Origin: Pseudotamlana agarivorans
GTDB lineage: Bacteria > Bacteroidota > Bacteroidia > Flavobacteriales > Flavobacteriaceae
Length of the DNA: 64,000 bases
NCBI RefSeq assembly: GCF_018860245.1
Contig: NZ_JAHKPD010000008.1
Location: 418,700-482,699, forward strand
Direction of reading: 5' to 3'
Under the pieces are notes generated by a model. That model was not told the origin of the DNA and made no database searches. It saw only the letters and a list, made by a program, of their open reading frames with translations. Of this stretch, positions 1 to 7,447 are shown in pieces. The number at the start of each line of letters is the position of its first letter. Positions within the stretch are counted from its first letter, which is position 1. The position numbers and the translations under genes were made by a program.

Positions 1-2
1 AT

Positions 3-1067
3 AAAGTAGGTACAAGAATCGGTTATGTAATTAGTATTGGTATTTGGGGATTATCTTCATTTTGTCATTCCCTTGTTAATGGTTTAGCAGGGTTAACATT
101 TTTTAGAAGTACACTTGGTATTTCAGAGGCTGGTAACTGGCCAGGAGGTGTTAAAAGTAATGCTGAATGGTTTCCAATTAAAGAGCGTGCCTTTGCTCAA
201 GGTTTGTTCAACGCGGGTGCCTCAATTGGTTCTGTAATTGCACCTCCTTTTATCGCAACGTTGTTTGTTGCCTTTGGTTGGAGAACCACTTTTATGGTTA
301 TAGGTTCTTTCGGTATTTTATGGATTATACCTTGGTTGATAATTAATAAATCGGGTCCTAAAACGCACCCTTGGATTTCAAAAGAAGAACAAAAATATAT
401 TTTAGAAGGTCAGAGTAAAGCCGATCAAGAAGCTACGGCAGATACTAAAGGTTTAAGTCTAAAAGAAATTTTATCTCACAAAGAATCTTGGGCAATTGTG
501 GTTGGTCGTTTTTTCCTAGAGCCAATTTGGTGGTTATTTGTAGGTTGGATGCCGCTTTACTTAGCTGACGTTTATGGTTTTGACGTAAAAGAAGTTGGTA
601 TGTTTGCATGGGTACCTTATGTTGGTGCTGCTTTGGGTAGTATTGCCGGTGGTTATGTTTCAGGTCAAATAATTTCAAAAACGCATTCTATTGATAAAGG
701 AAGAAAACTTACAATTCTTATTGGTGGTATCATCATGTTCTTAGGTTTAGTAGCTACCGTTATGTTTGGTGATTCTCCAGAGCGTTTCGTAGCCATTGTT
801 TTCTTTGTATTATTTGGTTTCCAATTTGCTATTGGTAATGTACAAACCTTACCTAGTGACTTATTTAGTGGTAAATCTGTAGGATCATTAGCTGGATTAG
901 CTGGTATGGTTGGTGTTTTCTCTGTAATACTTATGAACTTTTTAGTTCCTATAGTACAAGAGAAATTCTCTTATACTCCAATCTTTATTGCGATTGCTGT
1001 TTTCGTACCTCTAGGTATTGGAGCCATCTATTATTTCGCAAGAACCATAAAATCAGTAGAAGAATAA
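3..1067 (+). CDS. MFS transporter, hexuronate (ExuT-like) type, 5'-truncated by window edge
   Basis: The reading frame is open from base 3, so the N-terminus lies outside the window; a TTG at 204 is only an internal codon. About 354 residues remain, with many hydrophobic membrane segments typical of the second and later helices of a 12-helix major facilitator. The segment with GISEAGNWPGGVKSNAEWF is characteristic of the anion:cation symporter branch (ExuT/GudP-like hexuronate and glucarate carriers). It would import a sugar acid across the inner membrane. The SDR gene follows after 33 bases, which suggests one operon for uronate use. The family call is fairly firm; the substrate is inferred from family and neighbour. 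Confidence 0.8.
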   Translation, partial: KVGTRIGYVISIGIWGLSSFCHSLVNGLAGLTFFRSTLGISEAGNWPGGVKSNAEWFPIKERAFAQGLFNAGASIGSVIAPPFIATLFVAFGWRTTFMVIGSFGILWIIPWLIINKSGPKTHPWISKEEQKYILEGQSKADQEATADTKGLSLKEILSHKESWAIVVGRFFLEPIWWLFVGWMPLYLADVYGFDVKEVGMFAWVPYVGAALGSIAGGYVSGQIISKTHSIDKGRKLTILIGGIIMFLGLVATVMFGDSPERFVAIVFFVLFGFQFAIGNVQTLPSDLFSGKSVGSLAGLAGMVGVFSVILMNFLVPIVQEKFSYTPIFIAIAVFVPLGIGAIYYFARTIKSVEE

Positions 1068-1100
1068 TAAAAACTAATTAAAATTTTAAATATAGTAAAA

Positions 1101-1865
1101 ATGGGAAATGTAAACGATAAAGTAGCAGTAATCACTGGAGCTACTGGAGGAATAGGTTTTGAAGTAGCAAAACGTCTTGGTAAGGATGGTTATACTGTTG
1201 TTTTAAACGGAATTGAAGATGAAGTTGGAGCAAAAAGAGTGGAAGAACTTACTGCAGAAGGTATCACTGCCGAGTACTGGGGTTTTGATGTTACTAACGA
1301 TGAAGCTGTAACCTCAAACATCACTAAAATTGGTGAAAAATTTGGGAAAATTGATGTTCTTGTAAATAATGCAGGTGGTTTAGGTGGAAGATCTAGATTT
1401 GAAGAAATGACAACTGAATTTTACAGATTTGTTATGGCTTTAAACCTTGATTCTACATTTTTTGCTTCAAGAGCGGCTATACCTTTCTTGAAAAAATCTG
1501 AAAATGCATCAATCATCAACTATACGTCTATCGCAGGATGGAATGCTGGTGGACCTGGAGCTGGGGTATATGGTACTTCTAAGGCAGGAGTTCAAGCGAT
1601 TACAAGAGCTTTAGCTAAAGATTTAGCAGAGTATGGAATTAGAGTAAATGCTGTATCTCCTGGTACAATTGATACGCCTTTCCACGCTCAAATTAAATCT
1701 ACTAAGCCAGAAGTATTTGCGTCATGGAAAAACAACATTTTATTAGGTGAACTAGGTAAACCAGAAGAAGTTGCTTCTGTGGTTTCTTTCTTAGCTAGTA
1801 AAGATGCGTCTTTCTTAACAGCTGAAACTATTCAGGTTACAGGTGGTCAAGGATTAGGAATCTAA
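1101..1865 (+). CDS. SDR-family oxidoreductase, possible uronate (DEH-type) reductase
   Basis: This is a 254-residue classical short-chain dehydrogenase. It has the Rossmann motif TGATGGIG at residues 12-19, an NNAG motif, and the catalytic Ser143, Tyr157 and Lys161 (YGTSK). The C-terminal VTGGQGLGI is typical of the fold. The enzyme should use NAD(P)H in the cytoplasm. Because it sits directly behind a hexuronate-type MFS transporter, a role in reducing an unsaturated-uronate product, as in flavobacterial alginate operons, is plausible but inferred. A strong hairpin terminator follows, so it probably ends the operon. Other sugar or ketone substrates cannot be excluded. Confidence 0.85.
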   Translation: MGNVNDKVAVITGATGGIGFEVAKRLGKDGYTVVLNGIEDEVGAKRVEELTAEGITAEYWGFDVTNDEAVTSNITKIGEKFGKIDVLVNNAGGLGGRSRFEEMTTEFYRFVMALNLDSTFFASRAAIPFLKKSENASIINYTSIAGWNAGGPGAGVYGTSKAGVQAITRALAKDLAEYGIRVNAVSPGTIDTPFHAQIKSTKPEVFASWKNNILLGELGKPEEVASVVSFLASKDASFLTAETIQVTGGQGLGI

Positions 1866-1885
1866 TTCTTTTAAATTTATATAGA

Positions 1886-1916
1886 AAAGGCTACCTGAAA
1901 AGGTGGCCTTTTTTTG
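1886..1916 (+). terminator. Rho-independent terminator after the SDR gene
   Basis: Eight-base arms at 1888-1895 and 1902-1909 (AGGCTACC with GGTGGCCT, one G-U pair) are followed by a run of seven T's. It lies 20 bases past the SDR stop codon and should close the transporter-SDR transcript. Confidence 0.85.
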
Positions 1917-2096
1917 TGTTCGATCTTTAAAATTGAATATTCATATTTGTGCAATACTGTGCTTTGCTTTTATGTTTTCTAAAATAAGTTAAACCTTTAT
2001 ATTTTAGTATTAAAGCGTATTTGCTGAAAAAATAAATGTTTAGTGACAAAAACTTATTTTGTACATTGCATAGGTTATATAATTCCAGAATAATTT

Positions 2097-3098
2097 ATGG
2101 TGACATTAAAGCAATTGGCTAAAGAGCTAAATGTATCGATATCTACGGTTTCAAAAGCGTTAAATAATAGTACTGAAATAGGAGGAGAGACTGTAAAACG
2201 TGTCAAAGAGCTAGCTGAATTATATAACTACAAACCCAACAAAGTTGCTTTAAGTTTAAAACAGAATAAAACCAAAACTATTGGAGTAATAATTCCGAAT
2301 ATTCTGAATCATTTTTTAGCGAAAGTATTGTTCGGTATTGAAAGGGAGGCCACCAAGAATGGGTACAATATAATTACCTGCATTTCTAACGAATCTTTAG
2401 ATAAAGAAAAAGAAAGTTTACAGCTACTTGCCAATGGAAGTGTAGATGGCTTCATATTATCTATGGCTGAGGAAACACAAATTAAAAGCGAAATAGAGCA
2501 TTTTAAGAGAACAATTGCTCAAGGTGTTCCTATTGTTATGTTCGATAGGGTGGCTCACGATGTAAAGTGTGATAAGGTGATTGTTGATGATTTTGAATCT
2601 ACTTACAATGCAACGAAAACTTTATTGGCTGAAAACCGTAAGGCTATTGGTTTTATAAGTAATATAAACGATTTAAGTGTTGGGAAATTACGAGAGCGTG
2701 GTTATAATAAAGCCGTTCTAGAAGCTGGATTGGAGCCTATTGTACTAAAAATAAAGAAAAAAGACGATCAGCATAAAAAGATAAAAAGTTTCTTTAAAGG
2801 TAACAAGCAACTGGATGGTATTGTTGCTGCTGATAGTGCATCGGGAATTATTGGGCTTAACATGGCAGTAAATTTTGGACTTAAAGTGCCGAAAGATATT
2901 TCAGTAATTGGCTTTGCAAGTAAGTCAGATTCTTATCATACACTACCTCGTTTAACTACTATTCGTCAGCATGCTAAAATTATTGGATCTAAGGCTGCAG
3001 AGTTACTAATTAATAGACTGCAGGAAACACCTCAGTCGGAAAATTACCACACTAAAATAGTGAAAACCAGCTTAGTAAGAAACAAATCAACCTTGTGA
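2097..3098 (+). CDS. LacI-family transcriptional regulator
   Basis: This 333-residue protein has the LacI layout. The N-terminal helix-turn-helix is at about residues 3-25 (TLKQLAKELNVSISTVSKAL), followed by a hinge with YNYKPNKVA and a periplasmic-binding-protein-like ligand domain starting near GVIIPN at residue 62. The motif DGFILS and the C-terminal TTIRQHAKIIGSKAAELLI are also typical. It stands alone behind the transporter/SDR operon and probably responds to the sugar handled there, but neither ligand nor operator is visible. The ATG at 2097 starts exactly at the conserved HTH, which supports the start. Confidence 0.92.
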   Translation: MVTLKQLAKELNVSISTVSKALNNSTEIGGETVKRVKELAELYNYKPNKVALSLKQNKTKTIGVIIPNILNHFLAKVLFGIEREATKNGYNIITCISNESLDKEKESLQLLANGSVDGFILSMAEETQIKSEIEHFKRTIAQGVPIVMFDRVAHDVKCDKVIVDDFESTYNATKTLLAENRKAIGFISNINDLSVGKLRERGYNKAVLEAGLEPIVLKIKKKDDQHKKIKSFFKGNKQLDGIVAADSASGIIGLNMAVNFGLKVPKDISVIGFASKSDSYHTLPRLTTIRQHAKIIGSKAAELLINRLQETPQSENYHTKIVKTSLVRNKSTL

Positions 3099-3406
3099 TT
3101 TGTTAAAGTTTAGTGCATTTCAGCGATAAAAATCGGTCTTTCTGTTAGAGGTATTCTTTGTTTAAATATTTGTATATATCTTAGGCTACTGAATGATTAT
3201 CGAATTGCTACCGTATTCCCTAAAAATTTTTCATTCATGACTTTTTCTAGTCATAATCTCTCATTTTTCCATATGTAGTCGTTGCATTTTTTTGCAATTG
3301 GCATTATTATTTATTCAATATAAACTGAGTTTTTCTTTGGAAAGCTTGGTAAAAAATTATGTTTTAAATTTACAAAATAATTATATAACCCTAAAAATCA
3401 GAACAA
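3099..3406. other. Intergenic region between lacI-type gene and micropeptide array
   Basis: About 300 bases with no credible gene. A short hairpin (ATGAC at 3237-3241 with GTCAT at 3250-3254) is present. A weak promoter-like pair lies upstream of the array: TTG at 3346-3348 and TAAATTTA at 3365-3372, a one-base miss to TAnnTTTG. An open frame at 3292-3486 overlaps the first micropeptide and is not supported. Confidence 0.4.
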
Positions 3407-3553
3407 ATGAAAATTCTAAAAATCACATTATTAGTAGCCTTATTTATTGCCTTATTCACCTCATGTACCGAGCAAGATTTACATGAAGATGATTTGTTGA
3501 TTGAAGATACGACAACAATTTTATATACCGATGGAAATGGAGTTGAACGTTAA
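3407..3553 (+). CDS. Micropeptide lipoprotein, tandem copy 1 (48 aa)
   Basis: This 48-residue protein starts at ATG 3407. Residues 1-19 form a lipoprotein-type signal ending in LFTSC, with the lipobox cysteine at residue 20. The remaining 29 residues are acidic and end in YTDGNGVER. The acidic residues just after the cysteine (CTEQDLHEDD) resemble the surface-export signals known for Bacteroidota lipoproteins. The same unit recurs three more times at 165-166 base spacing. I do not recognise a family. Conservation across copies, with third-position changes, argues that it is translated. A secreted or surface peptide function is inferred only. Confidence 0.75.
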   Translation: MKILKITLLVALFIALFTSCTEQDLHEDDLLIEDTTTILYTDGNGVER

Positions 3554-3572
3554 TCACGAAAAAAATTACCTT

Positions 3573-3719
3573 ATGAAAATTTTTAAAATCACTTTATTAA
3601 TAGCCTTATTTATCACCTTATTCTCTTCATGTACCGAGCAAGATTTACAAGAAGATGATTTATTGATTGAAGATACGACAACAGTTTTATTTACTGATGG
3701 AAATGGAGTTGAACGTTAA
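3573..3719 (+). CDS. Micropeptide lipoprotein, tandem copy 2 (48 aa)
   Basis: Second copy of the unit, exactly 166 bases after the first. It has the same length, the lipobox cysteine at residue 20 (LFSSC) and the C-terminus LFTDGNGVER. The ATG at 3573 is chosen because it aligns with the other copies; an upstream in-frame TTG at 3501 lies inside copy 1 and would remove the signal peptide from the N-terminus. Differences from copy 1 are mostly conservative (V/I, H/Q, A/T), as expected for a recently duplicated but still translated gene. Function unknown. Confidence 0.75.
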   Translation: MKIFKITLLIALFITLFSSCTEQDLQEDDLLIEDTTTVLFTDGNGVER

Positions 3720-3738
3720 TCACCAAAAAAACAACCTT

Positions 3739-3885
3739 ATGAAAATTTTTAAAATCACCTTATTAGTAGCATTATTTATCGCCTTATTCACCTCATGTAC
3801 AGAGCAAGATTTACATGAAGATGATTTATTGACAGACGAGACTACCACAGTTTTATTTACAGATGGAAATGGAGTTGAACGTTAA
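3739..3885 (+). CDS. Micropeptide lipoprotein, tandem copy 3 (48 aa)
   Basis: Third copy, again 166 bases on. The signal and lipobox LFTSC, the acidic CTEQDLHEDD core and the C-terminal LFTDGNGVER are all kept. It differs from copy 2 near residues 32-34 (TDE replaces IED). The short leader before each ATG is also conserved (ACCTTATG for copies 2 and 3), which points to duplication of a whole expression unit with its ribosome-binding region. Function unknown. Confidence 0.75.
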   Translation: MKIFKITLLVALFIALFTSCTEQDLHEDDLLTDETTTVLFTDGNGVER

Positions 3886-3903
3886 TTTACTGAAATAAAA
3901 CAT

Positions 3904-4050
3904 ATGAAAATTCTAAAATTTATTTTAATAATAGTAGTATTTATCGCCTTGTTTACATCATGTGGCAAGCAAAACTTACATGAAGAGGATGTATTAATTG
4001 CTACCTCGGCAACAGTTTTATATGTAGAAGGAAACATAGTAGAGCGTTAG
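3904..4050 (+). CDS. Micropeptide lipoprotein, tandem copy 4, diverged (48 aa)
   Basis: Fourth copy, 165 bases after copy 3, still exactly 48 residues but clearly diverged. The lipobox (LFTSC, Cys20) is kept, the core reads CGKQNLHEEDVL, and the tail is LYVEGNIVER. The fixed features across all four copies are length, Cys20, the L-x-E-D-x-L core and the final VER. That pattern suggests selection on the peptide rather than passive repeat decay. Function unknown. Confidence 0.7.
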   Translation: MKILKFILIIVVFIALFTSCGKQNLHEEDVLIATSATVLYVEGNIVER

Positions 4051-4069
4051 GTTAATTTGAGAAAAGCAT

Positions 4070-4162
4070 ATAAAAATTCTAAAAAGCACTATATTACCAA
4101 CAATTTTATAGCCTTGTTTATCTCATGTGGTAATCAAGTTGCTTATGCGGCGATTTATTAAC
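4070..4162 (+). pseudogene. Decayed fifth copy of the micropeptide unit
   Basis: The sequence CATATAAAAATTCTAAAA corresponds to the CATATGAAAATTCTAAAA start of copy 4, with the start codon changed to ATA. Downstream, the stretch GCCTTGTTTATCTCATGTGG still matches the lipobox region, but the frame is broken by a TAG and shifts. This is a relic of the tandem array. Confidence 0.65.
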
Positions 4163-4285
4163 TTATAATAAAATGGCGGTGTATTGTGTGTTTATAAGCA
4201 ACGAGTATTATTATGTTTGGGGAAGGTTTTTATGTGTGATATAAACTCGCTATGTCATGTTTTTTGAAAAATATTAAATACATTT

Positions 4286-4304
4286 GGGCAGTTTACCCTG
4301 AATA
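4286..4304 (+). promoter_or_regulatory. GGGCA-N3-type hairpin motif before the kinase gene
   Basis: GGGCAGTTTACCCTGAATA lies just before the kinase start. Nearly the same motif, GGGCAAACTGCCCTGAATA, occurs at 17651-17669 before the STAS gene. The shared part is a short inverted repeat followed by CCCTGAATA. It may be a regulator site or promoter element; the adjoining AATATTTG resembles a -7 box, which would put the kinase's GTG start close to the transcription start. Confidence 0.35.
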
Positions 4305-4307
4305 TTT

Positions 4308-6329
4308 GTGAGAATAATTAGTTTCTTCTTATTGTTAATGTTTTTATACGTGAGTACGACGTACGCACAAACATATAATGAAGAGAAATTTGATAGTATT
4401 CTCTATTATTTAAAATTAGCAGATAATAATAAAGTAGCCTTTAAGAAAAGAGAACAAATGTGTTTAAGGGCTAAAACTTTAGCTGCCGAGATTCATAGTT
4501 ATTCGCTTCAGCAAAAAAGTAATCTGAAATTAATAGGCCTTTACAAGGCATTTGATAAAAATAAGTTGTATGTAAAGTTCACGCACGAAAATCTGAAGCT
4601 AGCTGAAGAGTTTAAGGATAGTATTACGGTAGCCCATATGAATAAAAATTTAGGCTATTATTATTACGATAAAGTACATGATAGTGCACATTATTACAAC
4701 AATAAAGCTGAAAAATTATTTAGGAAGTTAAACGATCATTTTAATACTGCTGCTGTATTATTAGATGTTGCTTCACTTCAAAGGGAGGGGAAGGATTACA
4801 CAGGAAGTGAACTTACTTTGATTGAGGGGCTTAAGCTCTTAAATAAGATAGAATATCCCTCGAAAGAAGTGATTCGTAAGAAGGCTTATTTCTATAATAG
4901 TTTAGGCATCGTTTTTAATGTGCTTGAGCAATATGATAAATCTATAGAATATCAAAATAAGTCTATTGCTCTGAAATTAAAGTTAAAAGGAGATAATAAG
5001 TCTTCAATAGAATTATCAAAAAATAATTTAGGTAATGCTTTAAAAGAAGCTGGAAAATACGAGTTAGCGATTGAAACTTTTAAGGAGATTCTCGAGGATA
5101 ATACTTTAGCTGAGCAACAGCCTGATTTCTATGTTATGGTGCTAGATAATTATGCACATGCCTTATATTTGTCCTCAAAGAAGAGCGCTCTTCCTGGCTT
5201 ATATCACAAAGCCTTAAGTGTGAGCAAGACCTTAGGGAAGGATAATTATAAATCTATAGTTGTTCTTAAGCATTTAGCTGAATACTATCATGATCTTGGG
5301 TTAAAAGACTCTGCTAAGTACTATGCTTATGAAGCAAAACGAATTGCGGAAAAATTTCATAACGATGATCTTTTAAAATCCTTATTATTGCTTTCAGAAA
5401 TAGAAGAAGGTGAGATAGCTGCAAAGTATTTAAGGGATTATGTGAAATTAAATGATAGTTTACAGAAAAGTGAGCGCGCCATTAGGAATAAATTTGCTCG
5501 AATTAAGTATGAAACTAATGAGATAGAGGAGGAAAATGTCAAAATTGCTAAGGAGCGCATGTGGTTGTTAATAATTTCAATCGTCATTATTGTAGCTTCT
5601 TTTTTACTCTATATTATTTTTACACAGCGCAATAAAAACAAAGAGTTAGAGTTTATTCAAAAGCAACAAGAAACAAACGAAGAAATTTATAATTTGATGC
5701 TTTCTCAAAATGAAGTGATTGAGGATGCTCGAGCTTTAGAAAAGAAACGAATTTCAGAAGAGCTCCATGATGGTGTTTTAGGGAGACTGTTTGGTGCCCG
5801 CTTGAGTTTAGATAGTCTGAATATGAATAATAGCGACATAGCTATTAAAACTAGAGGGCAATACATCTCTGAGTTAAAAGTAATTGAAGAAGATATTAGA
5901 AAAGTGTCTCACGAATTAAATGCAGATTTCGTATCGGGTTCAGGTTTTAGAGAAATCATAAAAAATCTAATTGAAACCCAGACAGCTACTTATGAATTAA
6001 GTTATAAGTTGGATTGGGAAAGTGCTATAGATTGGGATGAGGTGTCTAATAAAATAAAAATTCACTTTTACAGAATTATTCAGGAAGCACTTCACAATAT
6101 ATACAAGCATGCTAAAGCAACAGAAGTTCGAGTTAGTTTTAAGTTTGAAAGTGAAACCATTCGTTTAAGTATTATTGATAATGGATCAGGTTTCGATGTT
6201 AATAGAGCAAAATCGGGAATAGGTTTAAAAAACATGAAGTCTCGAATTAAAGAAATAAATGGAACGATAGCCATAACTTCGCAAAAAGAAGAAGGAACTA
6301 CCGTAAAAATAGATGTCCCCACGTCTTAA
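4308..6329 (+). CDS. TPR-domain sensor histidine kinase (HisKA_3 / HATPase_c)
   Basis: This 673-residue protein begins with a signal peptide (cleavage near TYAQ, residue 21). TPR-like helical repeats (for example YNSLGIVFNVLEQYDKSIEYQNKSI written in family terms as one TPR) occupy about residues 100-400. One membrane helix lies at about 418-440, then a coiled linker. The HisKA_3 domain has phospho-acceptor His487 in ELHDGVLGRL, and the HATPase_c domain has N-box EALHNIYKHA and G-box DNGSGF. The TPR part should be periplasmic. The start is GTG; no ATG gives a full signal peptide. The response regulator follows after 9 bases. The signal sensed is unknown; the adjacent micropeptides are a candidate. 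Confidence 0.9.
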   Translation: MRIISFFLLLMFLYVSTTYAQTYNEEKFDSILYYLKLADNNKVAFKKREQMCLRAKTLAAEIHSYSLQQKSNLKLIGLYKAFDKNKLYVKFTHENLKLAEEFKDSITVAHMNKNLGYYYYDKVHDSAHYYNNKAEKLFRKLNDHFNTAAVLLDVASLQREGKDYTGSELTLIEGLKLLNKIEYPSKEVIRKKAYFYNSLGIVFNVLEQYDKSIEYQNKSIALKLKLKGDNKSSIELSKNNLGNALKEAGKYELAIETFKEILEDNTLAEQQPDFYVMVLDNYAHALYLSSKKSALPGLYHKALSVSKTLGKDNYKSIVVLKHLAEYYHDLGLKDSAKYYAYEAKRIAEKFHNDDLLKSLLLLSEIEEGEIAAKYLRDYVKLNDSLQKSERAIRNKFARIKYETNEIEEENVKIAKERMWLLIISIVIIVASFLLYIIFTQRNKNKELEFIQKQQETNEEIYNLMLSQNEVIEDARALEKKRISEELHDGVLGRLFGARLSLDSLNMNNSDIAIKTRGQYISELKVIEEDIRKVSHELNADFVSGSGFREIIKNLIETQTATYELSYKLDWESAIDWDEVSNKIKIHFYRIIQEALHNIYKHAKATEVRVSFKFESETIRLSIIDNGSGFDVNRAKSGIGLKNMKSRIKEINGTIAITSQKEEGTTVKIDVPTS

Positions 6330-6338
6330 CCTAAAATT

Positions 6339-7013
6339 ATGATTGAAAATATTAAAATACTAATGATTGATGATCATCCCATGATTATCGAGGGGTATCA
6401 AAACACCCTGCTTTTTACAAAGCGAGACAATCAAGAATTAGATATTGAAATTGCAAATAACTGTGATGAGGCTCTAGTAGCAATGAATAAGGCGATAAAG
6501 AATAACACCCCTTACGATGTGTTGTTTGTAGATATTAGTTTACCAGCTTCTACCGATGGTACCATGAGCTCTGGTGAAGATTTAGCCGAATATGCCAGGA
6601 AAATTTTGCCAAATTCAAAAATAATTATTTTAACGATGTTTAATGAGGCGTTTAGAATTCATAACATCCTTAAAACTATAAATCCAGAAGGTCTTATCAT
6701 TAAAAGTGATTTAACTTCAAGTGAACTCGCTAGTGCTTTTCAAAAAGTGTTAGATGGCGACACCATCTATAGCGCTACTGTTAAACAATTAATTAGAAGA
6801 ACAACTAGTAGTGATATTGTTATAGACGATAAAAATAGAAAAATACTGCATTTGCTGTCTCAAGGGGTTAAAACTAAAAATTTAGCATCGCACTTAGATA
6901 TTTCATTAAGCGCCATTGAGAAGCGAAAAAAACAATTGCGAGATCTTTTTGAAGTAGAAGATGGGCAAGATGAAACCTTACTAAATCAAGCTAGAAAAAA
7001 AGGCTTTGTTTAA
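6339..7013 (+). CDS. LuxR/NarL-type response regulator
   Basis: The receiver domain (about residues 5-130) has the acidic pair D11/D12, phospho-acceptor Asp65 in FVDISLP, Thr99 and Lys122. A C-terminal LuxR-type helix-turn-helix (about 160-224) contains LASHLDISLSAIEKRKKQLR. At 224 residues it is normal for the family. It starts 9 bases after the kinase stop, so the two form a two-component pair. Target genes are unknown; the micropeptide array upstream and the promoter-bearing gap downstream are natural candidates. Confidence 0.9.
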   Translation: MIENIKILMIDDHPMIIEGYQNTLLFTKRDNQELDIEIANNCDEALVAMNKAIKNNTPYDVLFVDISLPASTDGTMSSGEDLAEYARKILPNSKIIILTMFNEAFRIHNILKTINPEGLIIKSDLTSSELASAFQKVLDGDTIYSATVKQLIRRTTSSDIVIDDKNRKILHLLSQGVKTKNLASHLDISLSAIEKRKKQLRDLFEVEDGQDETLLNQARKKGFV

Positions 7014-7138
7014 TTTATAATAGAAAAATTCAACTTTTTTAGAATAATTTTTAATAAAATAAATTATTTTAAAAACCTAAATAACTGGTTATAAGTTGTT
7101 TACATTGAGATTCATTTGTTGCTGTGGGTTTTCCGCAG

Positions 7139-7167
7139 TTTGAAAAGGATAAGGTTATTTATCTTTG
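7139..7167 (+). promoter_or_regulatory. Bacteroidota-type promoter
   Basis: TTTG at 7139-7142 and TATCTTTG at 7160-7167 fit the -33/-7 consensus (TTTG, TAnnTTTG) with a 17-base spacer. No credible protein gene starts just downstream, so the transcript could be a small RNA ending at the hairpin at 7233. Confidence 0.5.
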
Positions 7168-7173
7168 ATGTAT

Positions 7174-7270
7174 CAACAATTCAAAAATTAATTAATCCCT
7201 CAATTTTTTAGTTGATAATAGCAATTTACATGACCCTGTGGAGGTGAGAGACCCACAGGGTTCTTCTTTT
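7174..7270 (+). ncRNA. Candidate small RNA between promoter and hairpin
   Basis: The roughly 95 bases between the promoter at 7139-7167 and the hairpin/T-rich stretch ending at 7270 contain only a 7-codon ORF. A promoter with a good consensus, followed within 100 bases by a terminator and no gene, is the usual appearance of an sRNA. No known family is recognised, and a leader of unknown role is equally possible. Confidence 0.3.
7233..7270 (+). terminator. Hairpin with T-rich tail
   Basis: Nine-base perfect arms (ACCCTGTGG at 7233-7241, CCACAGGGT at 7253-7261) with an 11-base loop are followed by TTCTTCTTTTT. This is a good intrinsic terminator for a transcript from the upstream promoter or for read-through from the kinase/regulator operon. 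Confidence 0.65.
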
Positions 7271-7363
7271 TATAAAGTTTCGTATTTATTCCCGTTTCGA
7301 TTTTCCCAAAACTTAAATTAGATTACCATTGTTAGTTGTTCCTATATCATACTTATCTATTTT

Positions 7364-7403
7364 TATAACTAAAAAATTAGTTTAAACTAATTTTTTAGTT
7401 ATA
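7364..7403. promoter_or_regulatory. Perfect 40-bp palindrome, probable BlaI-type operator
   Basis: Bases 7364-7383 and 7384-7403 are exact reverse complements, centred on TTTAAA. Each half contains ACTAAAAAATTAGT or its complement, so the site can be read as two overlapping operators. It abuts the -7 box TATATTTG at 7400-7407. The following gene encodes a BlaI/MecI-type repressor, so autoregulation of the blaI-blaR operon through this site is likely. Confidence 0.7.
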
Positions 7404-7407
7404 TTTG
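7400..7407 (+). promoter_or_regulatory. -7 box of the blaI promoter
   Basis: TATATTTG matches TAnnTTTG exactly, 40 bases before the blaI-like ATG, and overlaps the end of the palindromic operator. Repressor binding there would block RNA polymerase. Confidence 0.55.
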
Positions 7408-7447
7408 CTTATGTAAAACATTGTTTATAAGTGAAATGTAAATTATT

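Larger units (their letters stand above)
7014..7447. other. Intergenic region with promoter, hairpin and operator
   Basis: No protein gene is seen. The stretch holds a short G+C hairpin (CTGTGG at 7123-7128 with CCGCAG near 7133-7138), a strong promoter-like site at 7139-7167, a terminator-like hairpin at 7233-7270 and the palindromic blaI operator at 7364-7403; each is listed separately where it can be supported. Confidence 0.6.

Noticed and set aside
204..1067. Complete MFS gene starting at TTG 204
   Set aside because: The frame is open to base 3 and encodes conserved transporter sequence upstream of 204, so the gene is cut by the window edge.
3292..3486. 64-residue ORF
   Set aside because: It overlaps the first micropeptide in another frame and has no signal, conservation or start-site support.
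3407..4162. CRISPR-like array, because of regular spacing of repeats
   Set aside because: The repeat unit is about 166 bases, each unit carries a complete reading frame, and there are no unique spacers or cas genes.
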